Below are positions 11,260-23,748 of a stretch of DNA of 64,000 nucleotides, in pieces. Both the position numbers and the translations under genes were made by a program. Source of the stretch: Dermanyssus gallinae. Its lineage: Eukaryota; Arthropoda; Arachnida; Mesostigmata; Dermanyssidae. Every line of letters starts with the position of its first letter. Within the stretch, counting starts at the first letter, position 1. Location: NCBI GenBank assembly GCA_003439945.1, contig QVRM01000484.1:868001-932000 (forward strand), read 5' to 3'. The notes below the pieces were generated by a model. The model saw only the letters and a program-made list of their open reading frames with translations, made no database searches and had not been told where the DNA came from.

Positions 11260-12345
11260 TTACCCAACAGATACGTTTTTTGAAATTTCATTGAACTCAG
11301 GGAATTTGTTAGCACTTCTGATTAATAGAAACAGGTAATTTTCTACAGGTGCTACTGTATTTTTAGGGCCTTGTTACACAAAAACAGTTTTGTCTGTAGA
11401 CTAAAGACTCCCAGAAGAAAGGTTTTGCAATAAACATTTATTCTGGATATATTAGGCCAGGCGAAGGCTACGTTCTAAAGGACAGTGCAGTATAGCTATG
11501 TTTCTATATACTTTAATTAAATATTGAGAGGACAAATATTACCAATAAAGATTGCGAGTACTAACGCAACATTCCGATTATATATATATATATATATATA
11601 TATAGTGTCTTGGGTATGCGCATGTACAGCACACCTTATTATAATGCAATTGAACATACCTTTGTATACATGAGTATGGTCATTCACTTAAAAGATACTG
11701 GGTATAGTACATGTATGTACTAATATATAACTGTGAGTGAAAGCAATATATTATTATTATTTATCAGCTAATACCTAAATTACACCAAACGCAAATCTTT
11801 TTTTTGTAAGGCGGGCGAGCAACACACTAATTACTGACTACAATCGATATAAAACGCGTAAGACATACATCTGTATTCGTTATAACGAAACAGCCTGACA
11901 ATAATTAGAACTACAAAGCAGAACTCCGCAACGTGCATATTAAATTGATAGAACTTTACTCTCGCGACAATTTGTACTTCAGATGTACGTACAGTCACAA
12001 CTGAGGTCATCAAAGTTTAGTCAATTGTATGCGTGTCGTTTGGAATCCCGTTCTCAAAAACCCTGCATTCCTCAGTTGTCAACTACATGCCATTTCTTGC
12101 GCATCGCTGCAGCTGGCGCTATCGCTTGTCTAGGAATTGTGGTTTTCCAATAAAAACAACGCAATTCAGTAAAAAAATATACTTTACGGGCATCGACGTA
12201 TTACTGTGGTATGGTATGCGATTATTCTGACGTTTAAGCTGTCGTATGAAATCAGTCGGCAGCCAACCTATGCAATTGGTTGACATTCTGTGCACTGTAA
12301 GCCATATTTAATAATTCGTTGACTCCTTGGAGAGAATGCGGTTAG
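11260..12345. other. No gene recognised
   Basis: AT-rich sequence including a (TA)n tract at 11,580-11,604. Only short, unconvincing frames. Confidence 0.4.
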
Positions 12346-12349
12346 TCGC

Positions 12350-12450
12350 GGCCTGGCTCATAACGGAGTGGAGCCCGGTGGCGTGGTGCATTTGCGTGGA
12401 GGAGAGACATAAGTGCACGGATTCAATCCCCACCGTTGCACATGTGTATT
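12350..12450 (+). mobile_element. Weak tRNA-derived SINE candidate
   Basis: TGGCTCATAAC (12,354-12,364, one mismatch to the A box) is followed 54 bp later by GGATTCAATCC (12,419-12,429, close to the B box). A stretch inside it, GGCGTGGTGCATT near 12,379, recurs near 44,876 with a similar continuation, hinting at a dispersed repeat. No clear tail was seen. Confidence 0.3.
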
Positions 12451-12908
12451 AATGGAATTCGTCTTACGAAGTATTGCGAAAGCAAACCCGTAGATGCTAA
12501 ATGTTGGCTGAGGGTCAGCCTCAAAAATCTTGTTTGGCCTATAACAGAGGCGCTACTGATCGGCAGGAAATGTGCGGCCTAGACTCTTGCCCGGGTCCTC
12601 CAAATCAAAACATAGACTACGACAGGAACCGGTCGAAAAGAACATCCGCGTATACATGTGCCCTCACGGGGAAAACAAATACACTAGGGCGCCTTCGACC
12701 CTGTGCCTTGTTAAAAATTACAGGCCGCTGATTGCGAAGTCCAGCAGTGTTGCCTAGCGGTACTGGCTGGTTGGAATTGTTAAGGCTAAATTGGCTATGT
12801 CCAGATGCTCTTTGGATGTTTATTAAAAATCTGTTACTCTATCGAGACCACTCCTCTGGTCGAAGTAACCCAATAGAACCCCAATAAAAGGCTTTTTGAA
12901 AGGTTATA

Positions 12909-12940
12909 CGAGGTGTGTTCAAAACGTATCGCGACTTTTG
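12909..12940 (+). repeat. mariner copy 1 left terminal inverted repeat
   Basis: Begins CGAGGTGTGTTC. At repeat position 17 it has C where copy 2 has A; the right repeat of copy 1 shares this C. Confidence 0.9.
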
Positions 12941-13113
12941 AATTTTCGCGGGTTACGTATATTCGAATTTCGATTTTTTGTGGCGTTATGTTGGTACTCA
13001 TGTCTCTCACTTATGCCGACAAGCTCGGCCATTTTGAATGTTCACTTAATTGTTGACAGCTGCTTTGCTTGCACGTGTTTTGGATCGTCTTCGATTTTTA
13101 CCTATTCAAAAAA

Positions 13114-14174
13114 ATGGATCAAAGAACCTGTATCAAATTTTGTGTGAAAAACGAAATTAAGTGCGCGGATGCATTCCGAATGTTGACTGTGGCATACGGA
13201 GAAGCTACCTTGGACCGAAGCAACGTTTATCGGTGGTACAAAATGTTCTCAGAAGGCCGAGAAGATGTGAACGACGAAGAGCGTGCCGGACGCCCGAGCA
13301 CTTCAACAACAGACGAAAAAATTAATGAAGTGGAGAAAATGGTATTGGCCAATCGTCGAATCACCGTTAGAGAAGTTGCTGAGGACCTAAACACATCGAT
13401 TGGCTCGTGCCATTCGATTTTTATCAATGATTTGGGCATGAGACGGGTCGCCGCGAAATTTGTACCAAAATTGCTCAATTGCGACCAAAAACAGCATCGC
13501 ATGAACATTGCTAATGAGATGTTGGACTCTGTCCGCGACGACCCAAATTTGCTCCAGAGGGTCATAACTGGTGACGAATCGTGGGTTTATGGTTATGACG
13601 TGGAAACCAAAGCTCAATCATCTCAATGGAAGCTGTCGCACAAACCAAGACCGAAAAAAGCGCGCCAAGTTCGGTCGAATGTGAAAGTTTTGCTGACAGT
13701 TTTCTTCGATTGCAGGGGCGTAGTGCATCATGAGTTCTTGCCACAGGGTAGAACGGTCAATAAGGAATATACCTGCAAGTTATGCGCAATTTGCGCGAAG
13801 CAATCCGCCAGAAACGCCCGGATTTGTGGAAGAACAAAAATTGGCTTTTGCACCACGATAACGCCCCTGCTCACACATCGTTGCTCGTGCGCGAGTTTTT
13901 GGCCAAAAACAACACACTAATGATGCCGCAGCCACCGTATTCCCCAGATCTGGCCCCCTGTGACTTTTTCTTGTTCCCTAAACTGAAGAGGCCCATGAAA
14001 GGACGACGTTACGCTACGCTTGACGAGATAAAGACGGCATCGAAGGAGGAGCTGAACAAGATTAAAAAAAATGGTTTTTTGAAGTGCTTCGAAGATTGGA
14101 AAAACCGTTGGCACAAGTGTATAATATCTCATGGGGATTACTTTGAAGGGGACAAAATAGATATTCATGAATAA
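13114..14174 (+). pseudogene. mariner transposase, one frameshift
   Basis: The start is ATG at 13,114 (MDQRT...), chosen because the same start opens copy 2. An N-terminal helix-turn-helix DNA-binding region includes 'YRWYKMFSEGREDVNDEERAGRPST' (mariner WxxxFxxG-like linker region with the GRPS hinge). The catalytic triad is intact: D in VITGDESWVYGYD, D in LLHHDNAPAHTS and D in YSPDLAPCDFFLF, the DD34D arrangement of mariner. Relative to copy 2 one T is missing in GGAATATACC near 13,765-13,770, which throws the second and third catalytic aspartates out of frame. The rest runs open from 13,782 to 14,174. Length without the lesion is about 353 codons, normal for mariner. The enzyme would cut and paste the element between its terminal repeats. 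Confidence 0.93.
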
Positions 14175-14196
14175 ATGAATAATTTTTGAAAAAACA

Positions 14197-14224
14197 CAAA
14201 AGTCGCGATACGTTTTGAACACAC

Positions 14225-14228
<4 letters not shown>
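14197..14228 (-). repeat. mariner copy 1 right terminal inverted repeat
   Basis: Inverse of the left repeat with three differences close to the outer tip (CATAG instead of CGAGG). Confidence 0.9.

Positions 14229-14276
<48 letters not shown>
14229..14276. repeat. (TA)n microsatellite next to mariner
   Basis: About 48 bp of TA starting exactly at the right end of mariner copy 1. Confidence 0.95.
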
Positions 14277-14277
<1 letters not shown>

Positions 14278-14279
14278 CC

Positions 14280-15525
14280 CAGGATTGCGTTTTTGCATAT
14301 ATGTTTCTCAGATTAATGGGACGCAGTTGATAAGCTGAATCCTACTTACAAATGAGTTAAATATGACTATTGCTTTTTAAATATGCAATCCTCTCCAAAG
14401 ACGCAACAGGCAGCAGAACGTTTTGACATTCGTAATCGCCATCAACGTTTGTATTCTTTGTTTGGTTAACGATGCAAGGATGGATAAGTTTCGTCAGCAT
14501 ACAAATTTCTAAAACAAGATTCTCAGGAAATCTAGGAAAAGTTCCTTAGAAGAGCCTTCAAGGCGTACAGTCATACCTAAAATGTAATTTGAAATCTTTG
14601 CGTAAACTGGGAAAAATTACTAGTTGGATTCACACCGTTACTATTGCCAAAAAAGTCGCACAGAAATGGGCAGAAAGGTTCAGGTCGGTGTGCCCACTTG
14701 TAGCATTACTAAACCAGGAGGCAAGAATTTCAATTATGCATATACAATTAATTCATGCTTAAAAATGTACCTATAATATATGTAAATAAATCTGCATATA
14801 TACATAGCGGTATGCTTGGTCGGCGACTGACGCGCAATTGATATCCTATAAATGCATTTATATGCCGACATAAATACATTTATATGCGTATATTTATACA
14901 CCTTATCAACACATATCGTTGGATGAAGATAAAAAAATAAGCATCATCTTTGAAAACTGTACATCGTTTTGTCGACAATCCGGCTATCGATCTAACGGCT
15001 GGGCATCTTGCCTCATGGTACCTCTAGGGGCTCTCATGGAGGTCGTACAAAATGCCGACAACTCTATTTAGAAAGAAAAGCGTAACCCATATTTGGAGTT
15101 TATTCTGGTTGCAGTTTTTTTTTTATCAAAACAATGGTAATTGTAGTAGGTTGTAAATAAGTGTATAATCAACGTTTTTTTGACGAAACCGTCTTCTTCG
15201 GGCGGCAAGTTTATTTAAAATCAGTAGTTCTACATTGAGCTTAAAATATCTTTAATCACACATTTTTAATAATTGTAATAAGTAAGAGCGTCATACAGAA
15301 AAGGCTATTGCCCGCTTCTGCCCGCTCATATGTCGTAACGTATGCAAAAATAAAAGCCCCTGTCCTAAGTTAGGTTATCATGCGTGTGTACCTTACCAAT
15401 TATCGGTCAATTACGGTTTTTCTCACGATCTAAGTTCGAGTCGTCAATAAAAGCGAAGCATAGTTTGGTATCGTTACATCTGTTCAATGGCAGGTTCTTA
15501 ACTTTTGTATAAGCATAACAACCCG
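14280..15525. other. No gene recognised
   Basis: AT-rich unique-looking sequence. No supported coding or RNA feature. Confidence 0.4.
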
Positions 15526-15527
15526 AG

Positions 15528-15594
<67 letters not shown>
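15528..15594. repeat. (TA)n microsatellite
   Basis: About 67 bp of TA with one TTT interruption. Confidence 0.95.
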
Positions 15595-15598
<4 letters not shown>

Positions 15599-15599
15599 A

Positions 15600-17585
15600 A
15601 CGGCAGAATAATGCAAAACACTACTTCCAAAAGTGATCCAAAGCAAGGACTAAGCGCACGCAGGCTGCCGGGGTCCATTCAGAGTCTTCTTCGCGGTGCT
15701 TGCGGGAAAAGGACGGGGAGAGACTATGGAGTAAATCGGCTTGAAACCGTCGAGGCGGAACGCGAAGTAACAATGTCGTTGAGACCCGATGAGTGGGACG
15801 AATTTGCGAAAGGATCCCGAGGGTAAAGGTCCATGATGTCATGCTTGAGGTAAGCGTCCTATCTGATACGATTTCTAATAGGCCACAAAATTTCCAACCT
15901 TACTTTTACGGGATAGAAAAAGGACTCTTTCGACAACGTGCGTGCACGGCAGGTCTGAGGCAAAGGATGACGTTTTCTTCACACTGGTCGACTAGGGGAC
16001 TACTGAAGCGGCTTTAACGCCCGTCAGGACAGAGATGGCAGATGTTGAGCAAAGGGCCCTCAGTTTCGTTTGATCTATTTAAAGACCAACAGAGAGCTGG
16101 CGCACGCCCCAGCTAGAGCGCTACTTACGAAGAAGGTTCAACACGACAACCCTATTGACTGAACGAGCGCATCGACGCGGTCTTTGAACAAACGTCGAGC
16201 GTACAGGAAGCGCGCGAGAACTAACGTGAGCGTGTGTATTAAAGGGCGATTTTGTGAACATTCAGTTAAGGCTGAAGGAAAATGAAGCCAAAGAATGGCA
16301 AACGATAGAGAATGGTTGTCGTGTTGCTGTTTCATACGCACAAGAAAACTAAGAAAGAGCTTCTTTAGGCTGTTACTTATTTAAAAGCTATTACCTGTTT
16401 GAATGTCAATTTCATAAATCATTTATGCGATACGACGAGCAGTAAATATACATGCGATAGAATGGTAAATGACAGCATTGTATTATAAGTCACCTTGACC
16501 TTTTCAAACTAAGGAATGTTTACCTCTATATAAATCCATTATTTGTATCACTGTATAATCATTTGTATTTGTAGCTTGTTTTATTATCCTATACAATAAT
16601 AATATACAAGTTCGGCGCGCTCGAACTTATTATTCAAATTGTAATGAACATACTTGAGAATTCTGAGATTTCACAAATCCCTGATATCTACTCTCAGGAC
16701 TCATCATGACAGCGGAATCACAGGTCATCTTCACTACACTATCTTGCTGGCGATGCTTAGCACTGTAATATAACATTGACCATTCAGTGAAGTTATTTTC
16801 TTCAAGTTAGCAATGTCCAGATAACGTCGTCGCCTACAATCCTATATAGTATAAAGTAAAACTGTACAGCTGAGGCCTGCTGTGTCCGGCTGGATGTCGA
16901 ATATATATATTAAGTCTTGATGTCTGCACTCGTATGCACGCATATGTGCGTGTGTGTTTGAGTACGACTCCCTCGCAACGCCAGTACGAGTCAAAACCAA
17001 GGTATCTTGGGACTAAGGATTCGCCTATCTCGGGAACCTTCACAATGCCTCCATTGTGTATAATGTGCAATACACTTGTACATCGCTGTCTAGGTGTCTA
17101 ATCAATTCCGTGTGAGGAATCCGATTGTAATTCTCTAGGTGACGGGTGCACACGTTGTCAGGTTGACTCGAATAGCTGTCGGCCAATAAGCACCGGTGAC
17201 AATAAGCATTCTTCTCAATGCGCATTCCTGAAATTAAGTCGAATTTGCAAAGACACTTAGGCGGCTCATACAGCTTGCCTAGCCTCTACGATTTTGCATA
17301 TATTGCCAAAAAAACTCAAAGAAATTCCTTTGCATGTATCAAATTATCTATGTCATCGAGACTTTGAGAGGCGCTTATAAGACCCAGTGTAGCAAAAGTA
17401 AATGATCTACGGGAATGGCCTGATGAATTGTATGTCTTTGACCATAATAAAATTGTGACATCGCAGAAGCGTTTGATTTAGGATCTCAAAAGAGAACCGA
17501 AGCTGATCTTATTGTTTGGGCGACCAGACACTCTTATGCAGCCGAACAAGTGGAAAGTTTGTTTCTAATACCGGCTCCCACAAAA
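15600..17585. other. No gene recognised
   Basis: A GC-richer stretch around 15,640-16,340 has frames of 60-80 codons on both strands with no recognisable domain. The remainder is AT-rich. Confidence 0.35.
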
Positions 17586-17589
17586 GCGT

Positions 17590-18605
17590 TTTTCTTTATT
17601 GAAAGCAGGAAACATGTTTAAGTGTGCAAAGCGCAACCTGTAATTCAGTGCGCATTTTTATAACTATTACCAAGTCATCTGCGTAGAGCAAAATCATGAC
17701 TCTTGAGCGCCGCTCTGTCATGATGAATGGCAAATTGCTGAGCAGTGTAATGAAAAACAGTAGACTAACATAGCCTTCTTGTGGGAAACCGAACGGATCG
17801 TGCTCGCACACGGTATCATTGAGAATAATCTGATAAGCCTACTCCAAGAGAGTTCTTCGAAAGAATATCACCGAGCGCGATGTGGAAAGCAGCTTTGAAA
17901 TTAATGAGGACCCAACATAAGGTTTTTCAATTTAATGATATAATGGTTTGCTCAAGAAGTATTTCACAAGCTGAGATAATAAAAAGCTTAACTATGAAGT
18001 CATGCTGCTAATCTGGAAGGACAGCCTGTACTGTCAGGAAGTCCGTGAGTCACCTTGGAAGTAGTAGAAACAGCTCTTTTTAATATAGGCCGTAGCGAAT
18101 AATTGGGTTCGATAAGTCACCTTTTCCTTTTTTAAATTACACTAAAAAGTAATCGCACCACTTGACTGTGAGAGTGCCATCAGAGAGCCATCTGCTGAAA
18201 AAGAATTGCTATATGAGTTCAACGAGATCTTCCTGCAGAAGGTGCTCATTCCACACAAGATCTGGCCTGAACGCCGTATTGTTTCGTTGACGAACGAGGG
18301 CCACATTGACTTCATCTTTAACGTCGTTCGTCAGATAGTACTAGATAGGTTGTAAAGTTGTAGGGCTGTCGTGTGATGAGATAAGGCTCTCGTTGCGCTT
18401 GTAGCATATGGAGGTGCTCCTGTTACTTAACAAAGTATAGCGTTACGGGGTCTTAAAATTTTTCATATTGTTTTCGTCGTAGCTGGGTTATAGGAGGACT
18501 ACTGAATGCTTCTTAGCGGAGCGCCGCACATTTAGTGGTGGTTTCGAAGCTGAGTTTAGAAGGGCGCTGACGACCTCTGCTATAGTCTAATCAAGGGAGC
18601 CGTGT
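17590..18605 (-). pseudogene. Decayed LINE RT, same family as 51,230-55,604
   Basis: The open frame 17,811-17,596 holds RT motifs B and C: GFPQEGYVSLLFFITLL (family form 'G.PQGD.LSPLLF') and LLYADDLVIVIK, with the YADD box at 17,674-17,685. Further upstream on the minus strand (18,605-17,820) the DNA is visibly similar to 53,080-54,070, for example the segments around 18,525-18,605 and 54,048-54,130. Numerous stops make it non-functional. It is useful because it keeps the motif B region that the 51-55 kb copy has lost. Both ends look truncated. Confidence 0.75.
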
Positions 18606-18609
18606 CGCA

Positions 18610-20300
18610 CTTATATATTGATTATGCTACTCGCTCTTACATCTAACTTGTTCTTAAGCAAGGTACTGCATTTTGTTGTTATCGTTCGTGTCATAAAAAA
18701 TGCTTCAATATTTATTTTCCAAGTGAAATAAAGCATTATTAATACAAAAGTTAGTATCAATATTACTATTAATCGGTTAAAGCATTTCAGCATATCGTGC
18801 ACTTAAGCCACAAACCCTAAACTAAATAATCAGCTAGTTTTCACTCACCACTTGTTAACGGTACATTAGCCTTTATTTTGCAGTAGGCAAAATATATACT
18901 TTGGACGTTTGGATCCTTTTTCGTACGCCGAATCAGTTTCTGCACTCTTCAAATTCGTATGTGTGTCGCCGTAGTGGCGTATCATTCTAGCTAAGTGTAG
19001 TAGTTGTAGCAATAACAATAAAACGAACTTCAACTAAGTGATCGAAATATTAATATTAGCATTCTAATTACTTAAAATTGTGCTACGGTGTGCTAGTCAA
19101 AAGACACCCTTCAGAAAGCGCGCCATTGTGTGCTAGGCTCCAGGAAAGTCGTGTTGTATTGCTACCGCTGTAAACTGAAGTCTAAACCAACCCGACTCTC
19201 CGCCTTATTTTGTCTCTCGATCTCCCTACCTCAGTCGCTCACCTTCTTTCTCGTTGCCTCGTCCACCCTTGGCCCTTCCCTCCCCCAATCCGAGATCCTT
19301 CCCTAAGTTCCGAGGTCGACCCATATGCTTCTAAAAAAGTTGCCGTACGATGGGGTTGCCGCCGGTGACTATTTTTGGCTTTCCCCACTGGTCGCAGCAA
19401 CAACAGAAGCGGCATATCAGCATGACGTTGTTGCGTCGAATGCACCATCGTCTCATCACTGTGGTGCACATTTAGCAGAGCCTCTTGGAACTGTAGACTG
19501 GGTGTGACGTAGTACCCCCTACCTGCTTCCTACGCCACTCCATTCATGTCACAAACACACGATACGCCCACGAGCAGGCAATCCAAAACAGGCAAGCTCA
19601 ACGAACGCAGCCGTTTGGGCGGCGGTCAAACGGGTTCTGTTAACACGGACGGCACACCTATAGACACGCTGGCTTAGACGGAAGAACACTGAAACAGAGG
19701 AACGTAAGGCCAAACGGGAAAGAGGAATGAAGCCACGCGGCGACATTGTGCTACCCACTTTGTTGTCTGGCAGAAAGACAAAAAGGGATCAGGCGATAAT
19801 GGAAGCGAAGCTGGTAGAGGAAAGACGACTTGACGAAGCCTCCAGCTGTATTCAATGATTCTTAATTTCAAGGTCTTTAATAGTAATGTTCTGTTTAATC
19901 TTAGTTCAGATCGGTATTTTTATGTAAACGGGAAAAATTGCTTTCATTTTCGGAAAAACGTCACTGTTCACCCAACAGTTCAAGCTTTTAAACTGTCCGA
20001 GATCTCTGCATTTATAAGCAATATATAAGGGTATACTAAGAGAAAATAATTGGACTCGACGTTGACAAAACAAATGCAATGAAAGTAAACATGAAAATAA
20101 TTAATCTTAGTAAATAGGCAATCACATGTGAGTTACATCGTGCACGTACTCCATTATATTTTAAGCTGCACTGCTGGTTTCAACGAGTTTGCTAAATTTA
20201 TATATTTACACACACTTTGGCAGGGGGCATTATTTAGGATTCTCGAAACTTGATAACAAACGCGACATCCGGCGATTTAAATATTTAGCTGTACATGGTT
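18610..20300. other. No gene recognised
   Basis: AT-rich to about 19,150. A more GC-rich stretch (19,190-19,860) has short opposing frames without recognisable domains. Confidence 0.35.
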
Positions 20301-20318
20301 GCACTTGCGGGCTGTGCG

Positions 20319-21014
20319 TCACGCGAACATTCTAATTACGATTTCTTTCCTGGGTACAGTTTTAGCCTGAATGTTTAAACCAGAGCGAGTTGTTGTCGTC
20401 ATGACTTCAAATAACTTGTTGAATCTATCAGGCTGCTTACATATGGTTGTAAACATACATCTGTCAATATTATCTAATATAACGGCTATGTCCATGCACT
20501 TATCATTATTCCTGCTAATGTTGCAGCGGTAGGCAGCATGCCTTATGAACTTTTTATAAACTGTGGCCAGAATCTTCTCATCACATGCGAATCCTTGATG
20601 CCATACGGGGGAAGCGTATAATAAGACCGGGATAACATATTGCTTGTACAGTCTGACATACAGGGAAGCGTCTTTAATAACAAACGAACGCAATATTCAG
20701 TTTAGTCTTCTTGTGGCAGCCGTTACCACTTTAAGTATATAAGGTGTATAGTTTAATGTGTCAGATGTCAGTATTCCCAAGTCTTTCATTGCCTTTTTAA
20801 TCGTTAGTTCCTCAGAGCCTAGGGTGTATTTTTGTGCAGGATTGTTATGTCCAAAGTGTAGCACAGCACATTTATTAACAGATAGTTTAAGGTCGACATT
20901 ATACCATTCCAAAAATTTGTCTAGCGTCTCTTGAAAAGTTACTATATTGCTTTGATATTTAGCAGAAAAGAAGCTTATGCTCAGACTGACTATACTATAA
21001 AGGTAAATGGGCAC
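20319..21014 (-). pseudogene. CR1/L2-like LINE ORF2 fragment (RT palm end and thumb)
   Basis: Two frames in series (21,014-20,697 and 20,693-20,319) are separated by a stop at about 20,697. The first has 'LKLSVNKCAVLHFGHNNPAQKYTL' and 'KDLGILTSD', the region just after the RT catalytic box in CR1-like LINEs ('..S..KC.VL.FG' and '.DLGV..S'). The second has LYKQYVIPVLLYASPVW and 'YKKFIRHAAYRC', the conserved thumb pattern 'LY...V.P.LLY.S.VW....' and '.Q.KF.R'. The YADD region itself is not seen upstream, so the copy is truncated on both sides. No endonuclease is present. Confidence 0.75.
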
Positions 21015-21019
21015 GCACT

Positions 21020-22815
21020 AGAATTGGTCATCAATTTTCGATACTCGGGGAGTAGCACTAAGGTCCAAGCTGTCTTTCACTATCCTTTCCGTAGGAACAT
21101 ATTGCCTCAGATTCATATTATCAGATCCTCCAAGTTAACATAAGAAAACTTCAAGTATCTCAACAAGATGAAAACAATGTTTTTAAAAGAATAATTGGGC
21201 TATCAAAAACCGCCTTAATTACGCTGGTTCTACCAATAGTGGTGTATAAACAACAACAAATACTCTTAGACCATGTGGTTGTGGCCTAGTAGAACAATAA
21301 CCAATGATCGCCCGCAGGTAGATAAGGTAATGGTCGGACGACTATACCGTCAATACAACATCAAACTCAATTTTATATTAAACCATCATATGTAGAAATT
21401 GAGCAACGGCCAAGTGCGTATAGGACAAATGCCGAGCGGCGTGATTTTGCCGAGAGGAACGTATTTAGATGACCCTATACACACATACATAGATAGCAAA
21501 TTTAAAGCTGGAGGTTCACGATGCACTTCATTATTGACGTTGGCTGTAATGACAACAGTAGAATTGCTTGTTTCGGCTATTGTTATGCCTCTACGCAACA
21601 GTTTCCTCGTTTCTATCCATTCTCCGCTTTTCTGAGAGCATTATCTACGTTACCACAGCCAAAGTCACCAGTAGCATCTTATTTTTGATTCTGTAGAAAA
21701 GATACCTGTCTGCTAGATGTTGTCGGTCGTCACAACCGCTGGATTGACGATGCCGTCGCGCTCAGCCAACCCGATCACTTCTCTTATAAGACCTTTGAAC
21801 CCGGTTTTCTCTGCGGACTGAGCCGCCCACTCTGCTGTTGAAGCTAATCACACAGAAATAGCTGCAAACCGAACACTTCTCTTAGTAATAATCCGGAAAT
21901 TTGCACGTAAGGTATGGAACCTTCCAACAATTATCGATGAAGTCATAAGACTTGTAGTAAAAAACAGTGTGGTATTGTACCGCCGTCACTCTGTTACGAA
22001 ACAATAGTAACTGCTAAATTCATCGACATTCTACATATACCCTGCAGAAGCAGTTTACCGTTACTAAGTTAGTCCTGCAGCTTTCGTTTACCTCTCCTTT
22101 ATTTATTTGCAGCAAAAGCATTTCATATCCCATTCCATAACGCCAAACCTCCGGCTTATAGGCAACGTAGGTGTGCATTCTAAATGTGTACTTAGAAAAG
22201 CCGACAGAGGCTTCCTCCAGAGGTTCCTGTCTGTGAGGACGCCCCGGGTGTTACGGTAAAGCGGGCAACGTCTTACTGTGGTCCGTGCGTGAACGATGTC
22301 CTTGCGGCTGTTGCTACATAAGCAGTATGCTTTGAGGCAAAAACGAGAAGGACTTATGAAAGCTTCTGCTGTTGGCGCTGAGAATGCAATCAAAAATGTT
22401 CGACCTTACAATCTTTTAGAGTGCTGTAATAGAGTTTATTTGCCTATGTGTCTATACGGGCACGTGATTGCCTTCAGGGGTGTTGTTGCGATCTTTCTCA
22501 TCACGTGCAGCTGTTCGTATGGCGTAACTCTGCCATTGCTATCGACAAGTTTTACTATAAAAATATATTTTCAATAAGCGCTAATTGCATTAATTTCCTT
22601 AACAATGAAAACCCTGTTTTTGGTTAGTATAAAGAGTGGAAACTAATTATTAAGGTCAGGTGACATAATGAAAAGTTGTTCATATACAATCTTTGATTTT
22701 AAATAAAATGATTGTGAAAGATGAGAAATTTAATGTAATACCTAAACTATAAACTAAAATTTTAATTAGTAAAAGATTACTTTAAACAATTTTATATGTT
22801 CAGGATTTGTAGGTG
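21020..22815. other. No gene recognised
   Basis: Short frames on both strands (for example 21,399-21,635 plus and 22,103-22,393 minus) without recognisable domains. AT-rich overall. Confidence 0.35.
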
Positions 22816-22817
22816 TA

Positions 22818-23490
22818 TTTAAATTCAATTCAGCATTTATTTCACCACAAATTTGGTAGACGGTTGATTCAATTTTCACAAGGTGTCACAATGTGACTTT
22901 TTGGTCTTACAATACAAATTTAACTTTGGATGATAAGGACGTTCCGCAAATTTCTGGGCACACAAGTATATGATAGCGTCCAATATCAAAATTTCTGTTT
23001 TGTCTGTAGGCTCAATATGAGTCTAGAAAATGCGGTGTAAATGGTTTGTTACTAAGTGCTAGGCCTTCAATAAGTGTTCTCTCTCCGCATATCTCTAAGG
23101 CAAGTGTTGCCGACGCGCATTTTGGAAAGCGCAAAACACGCTCAACATATCTGGCCTTTAGCTTGTCTAGACTTTTTAAATGGCTGAGGGTCAGGTATGG
23201 TGCAAATGTGGCAGTATGTTGCTACAGAGAGTACTTTGATTTTAAACCAATTTATAGCTGTTTTTACGTCCATATCGTGCATATTGCCTAACAAAAACAT
23301 TGCAGACGTAGCTTTTGCTTGTATCTCTTCAATATGTCTGCTAAAAGAGAGCCCGGGGGTTAGTGTGACGCCTAGATACGAGAACTGGCTAAGTAATTTG
23401 AGTGGTTGTCCATATACTGACAGGTCTATATCAGCACTCTTGGTGCTGCTAATAAGTGTTTACTATTCTCTCTCTAAAGGCAACGTAACA
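22818..23490 (-). pseudogene. 3' fragment of a LINE related to the 59-63 kb element
   Basis: The minus strand reads 'YLGVTLTPGLSFSRHIEEIQ' and 'AKATSAMFLLGN', close to 'YLGITVTPRLSFSRHIEEMR' and 'SKATAAMFLVGD' in the element at 59,079-61,814. The left end, 22,820-22,850, resembles that element's 3' UTR (a shared 'caccataaattggtag'-like stretch) and is preceded by an ATTCAATTCA tract that looks like a short LINE tail. It is 5'-truncated near 23,490 and full of stops. Confidence 0.65.
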
Positions 23491-23726
23491 GAACTATGCG
23501 GCGCATACGGTGGTATGAACATGATTGTAATCATAATAGTAATTAGTATAACACAGCATTGTAATTACATACATATGGTTTATTTCGCAATAACTTTGCA
23601 TGTCAAGATAGTGCATAATTATAATGCAGTCGTTATGATATACAATTTGAACACACAGACCGTCCCAACGAGCAAAGAAAGGGTAAAGACCGCCGATGCG
23701 TCTGGAGCTCGCTGCGTGGTAGTTAT

Positions 23727-23748
23727 TCAATTCAATTCAATTCAAACG
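23727..23748 (-). repeat. LINE 3' tail, TTGAA units
   Basis: Four tandem ATTCA units on the plus strand mark the 3' end of the CR1-like element. A near-copy of the adjoining 3' UTR with TTTGA units lies at 36,811-36,853. Confidence 0.75.

Larger units (their letters stand above)
12909..14228 (+). mobile_element. mariner DNA transposon, copy 1
   Basis: A 1,320-bp element with 32-bp terminal inverted repeats at 12,909-12,940 and 14,197-14,228 (three mismatches, all at outer positions 2-4 of the right end). TA dinucleotides flank it at 12,907-12,908 and 14,229-14,230, as expected for mariner target duplication. The right TA is the first unit of a (TA)n tract, so the element may have integrated into a TA microsatellite. 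It carries one transposase gene disabled by a single 1-nt deletion. It is near-identical to copy 2 at 56,142-57,462. Confidence 0.93.
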
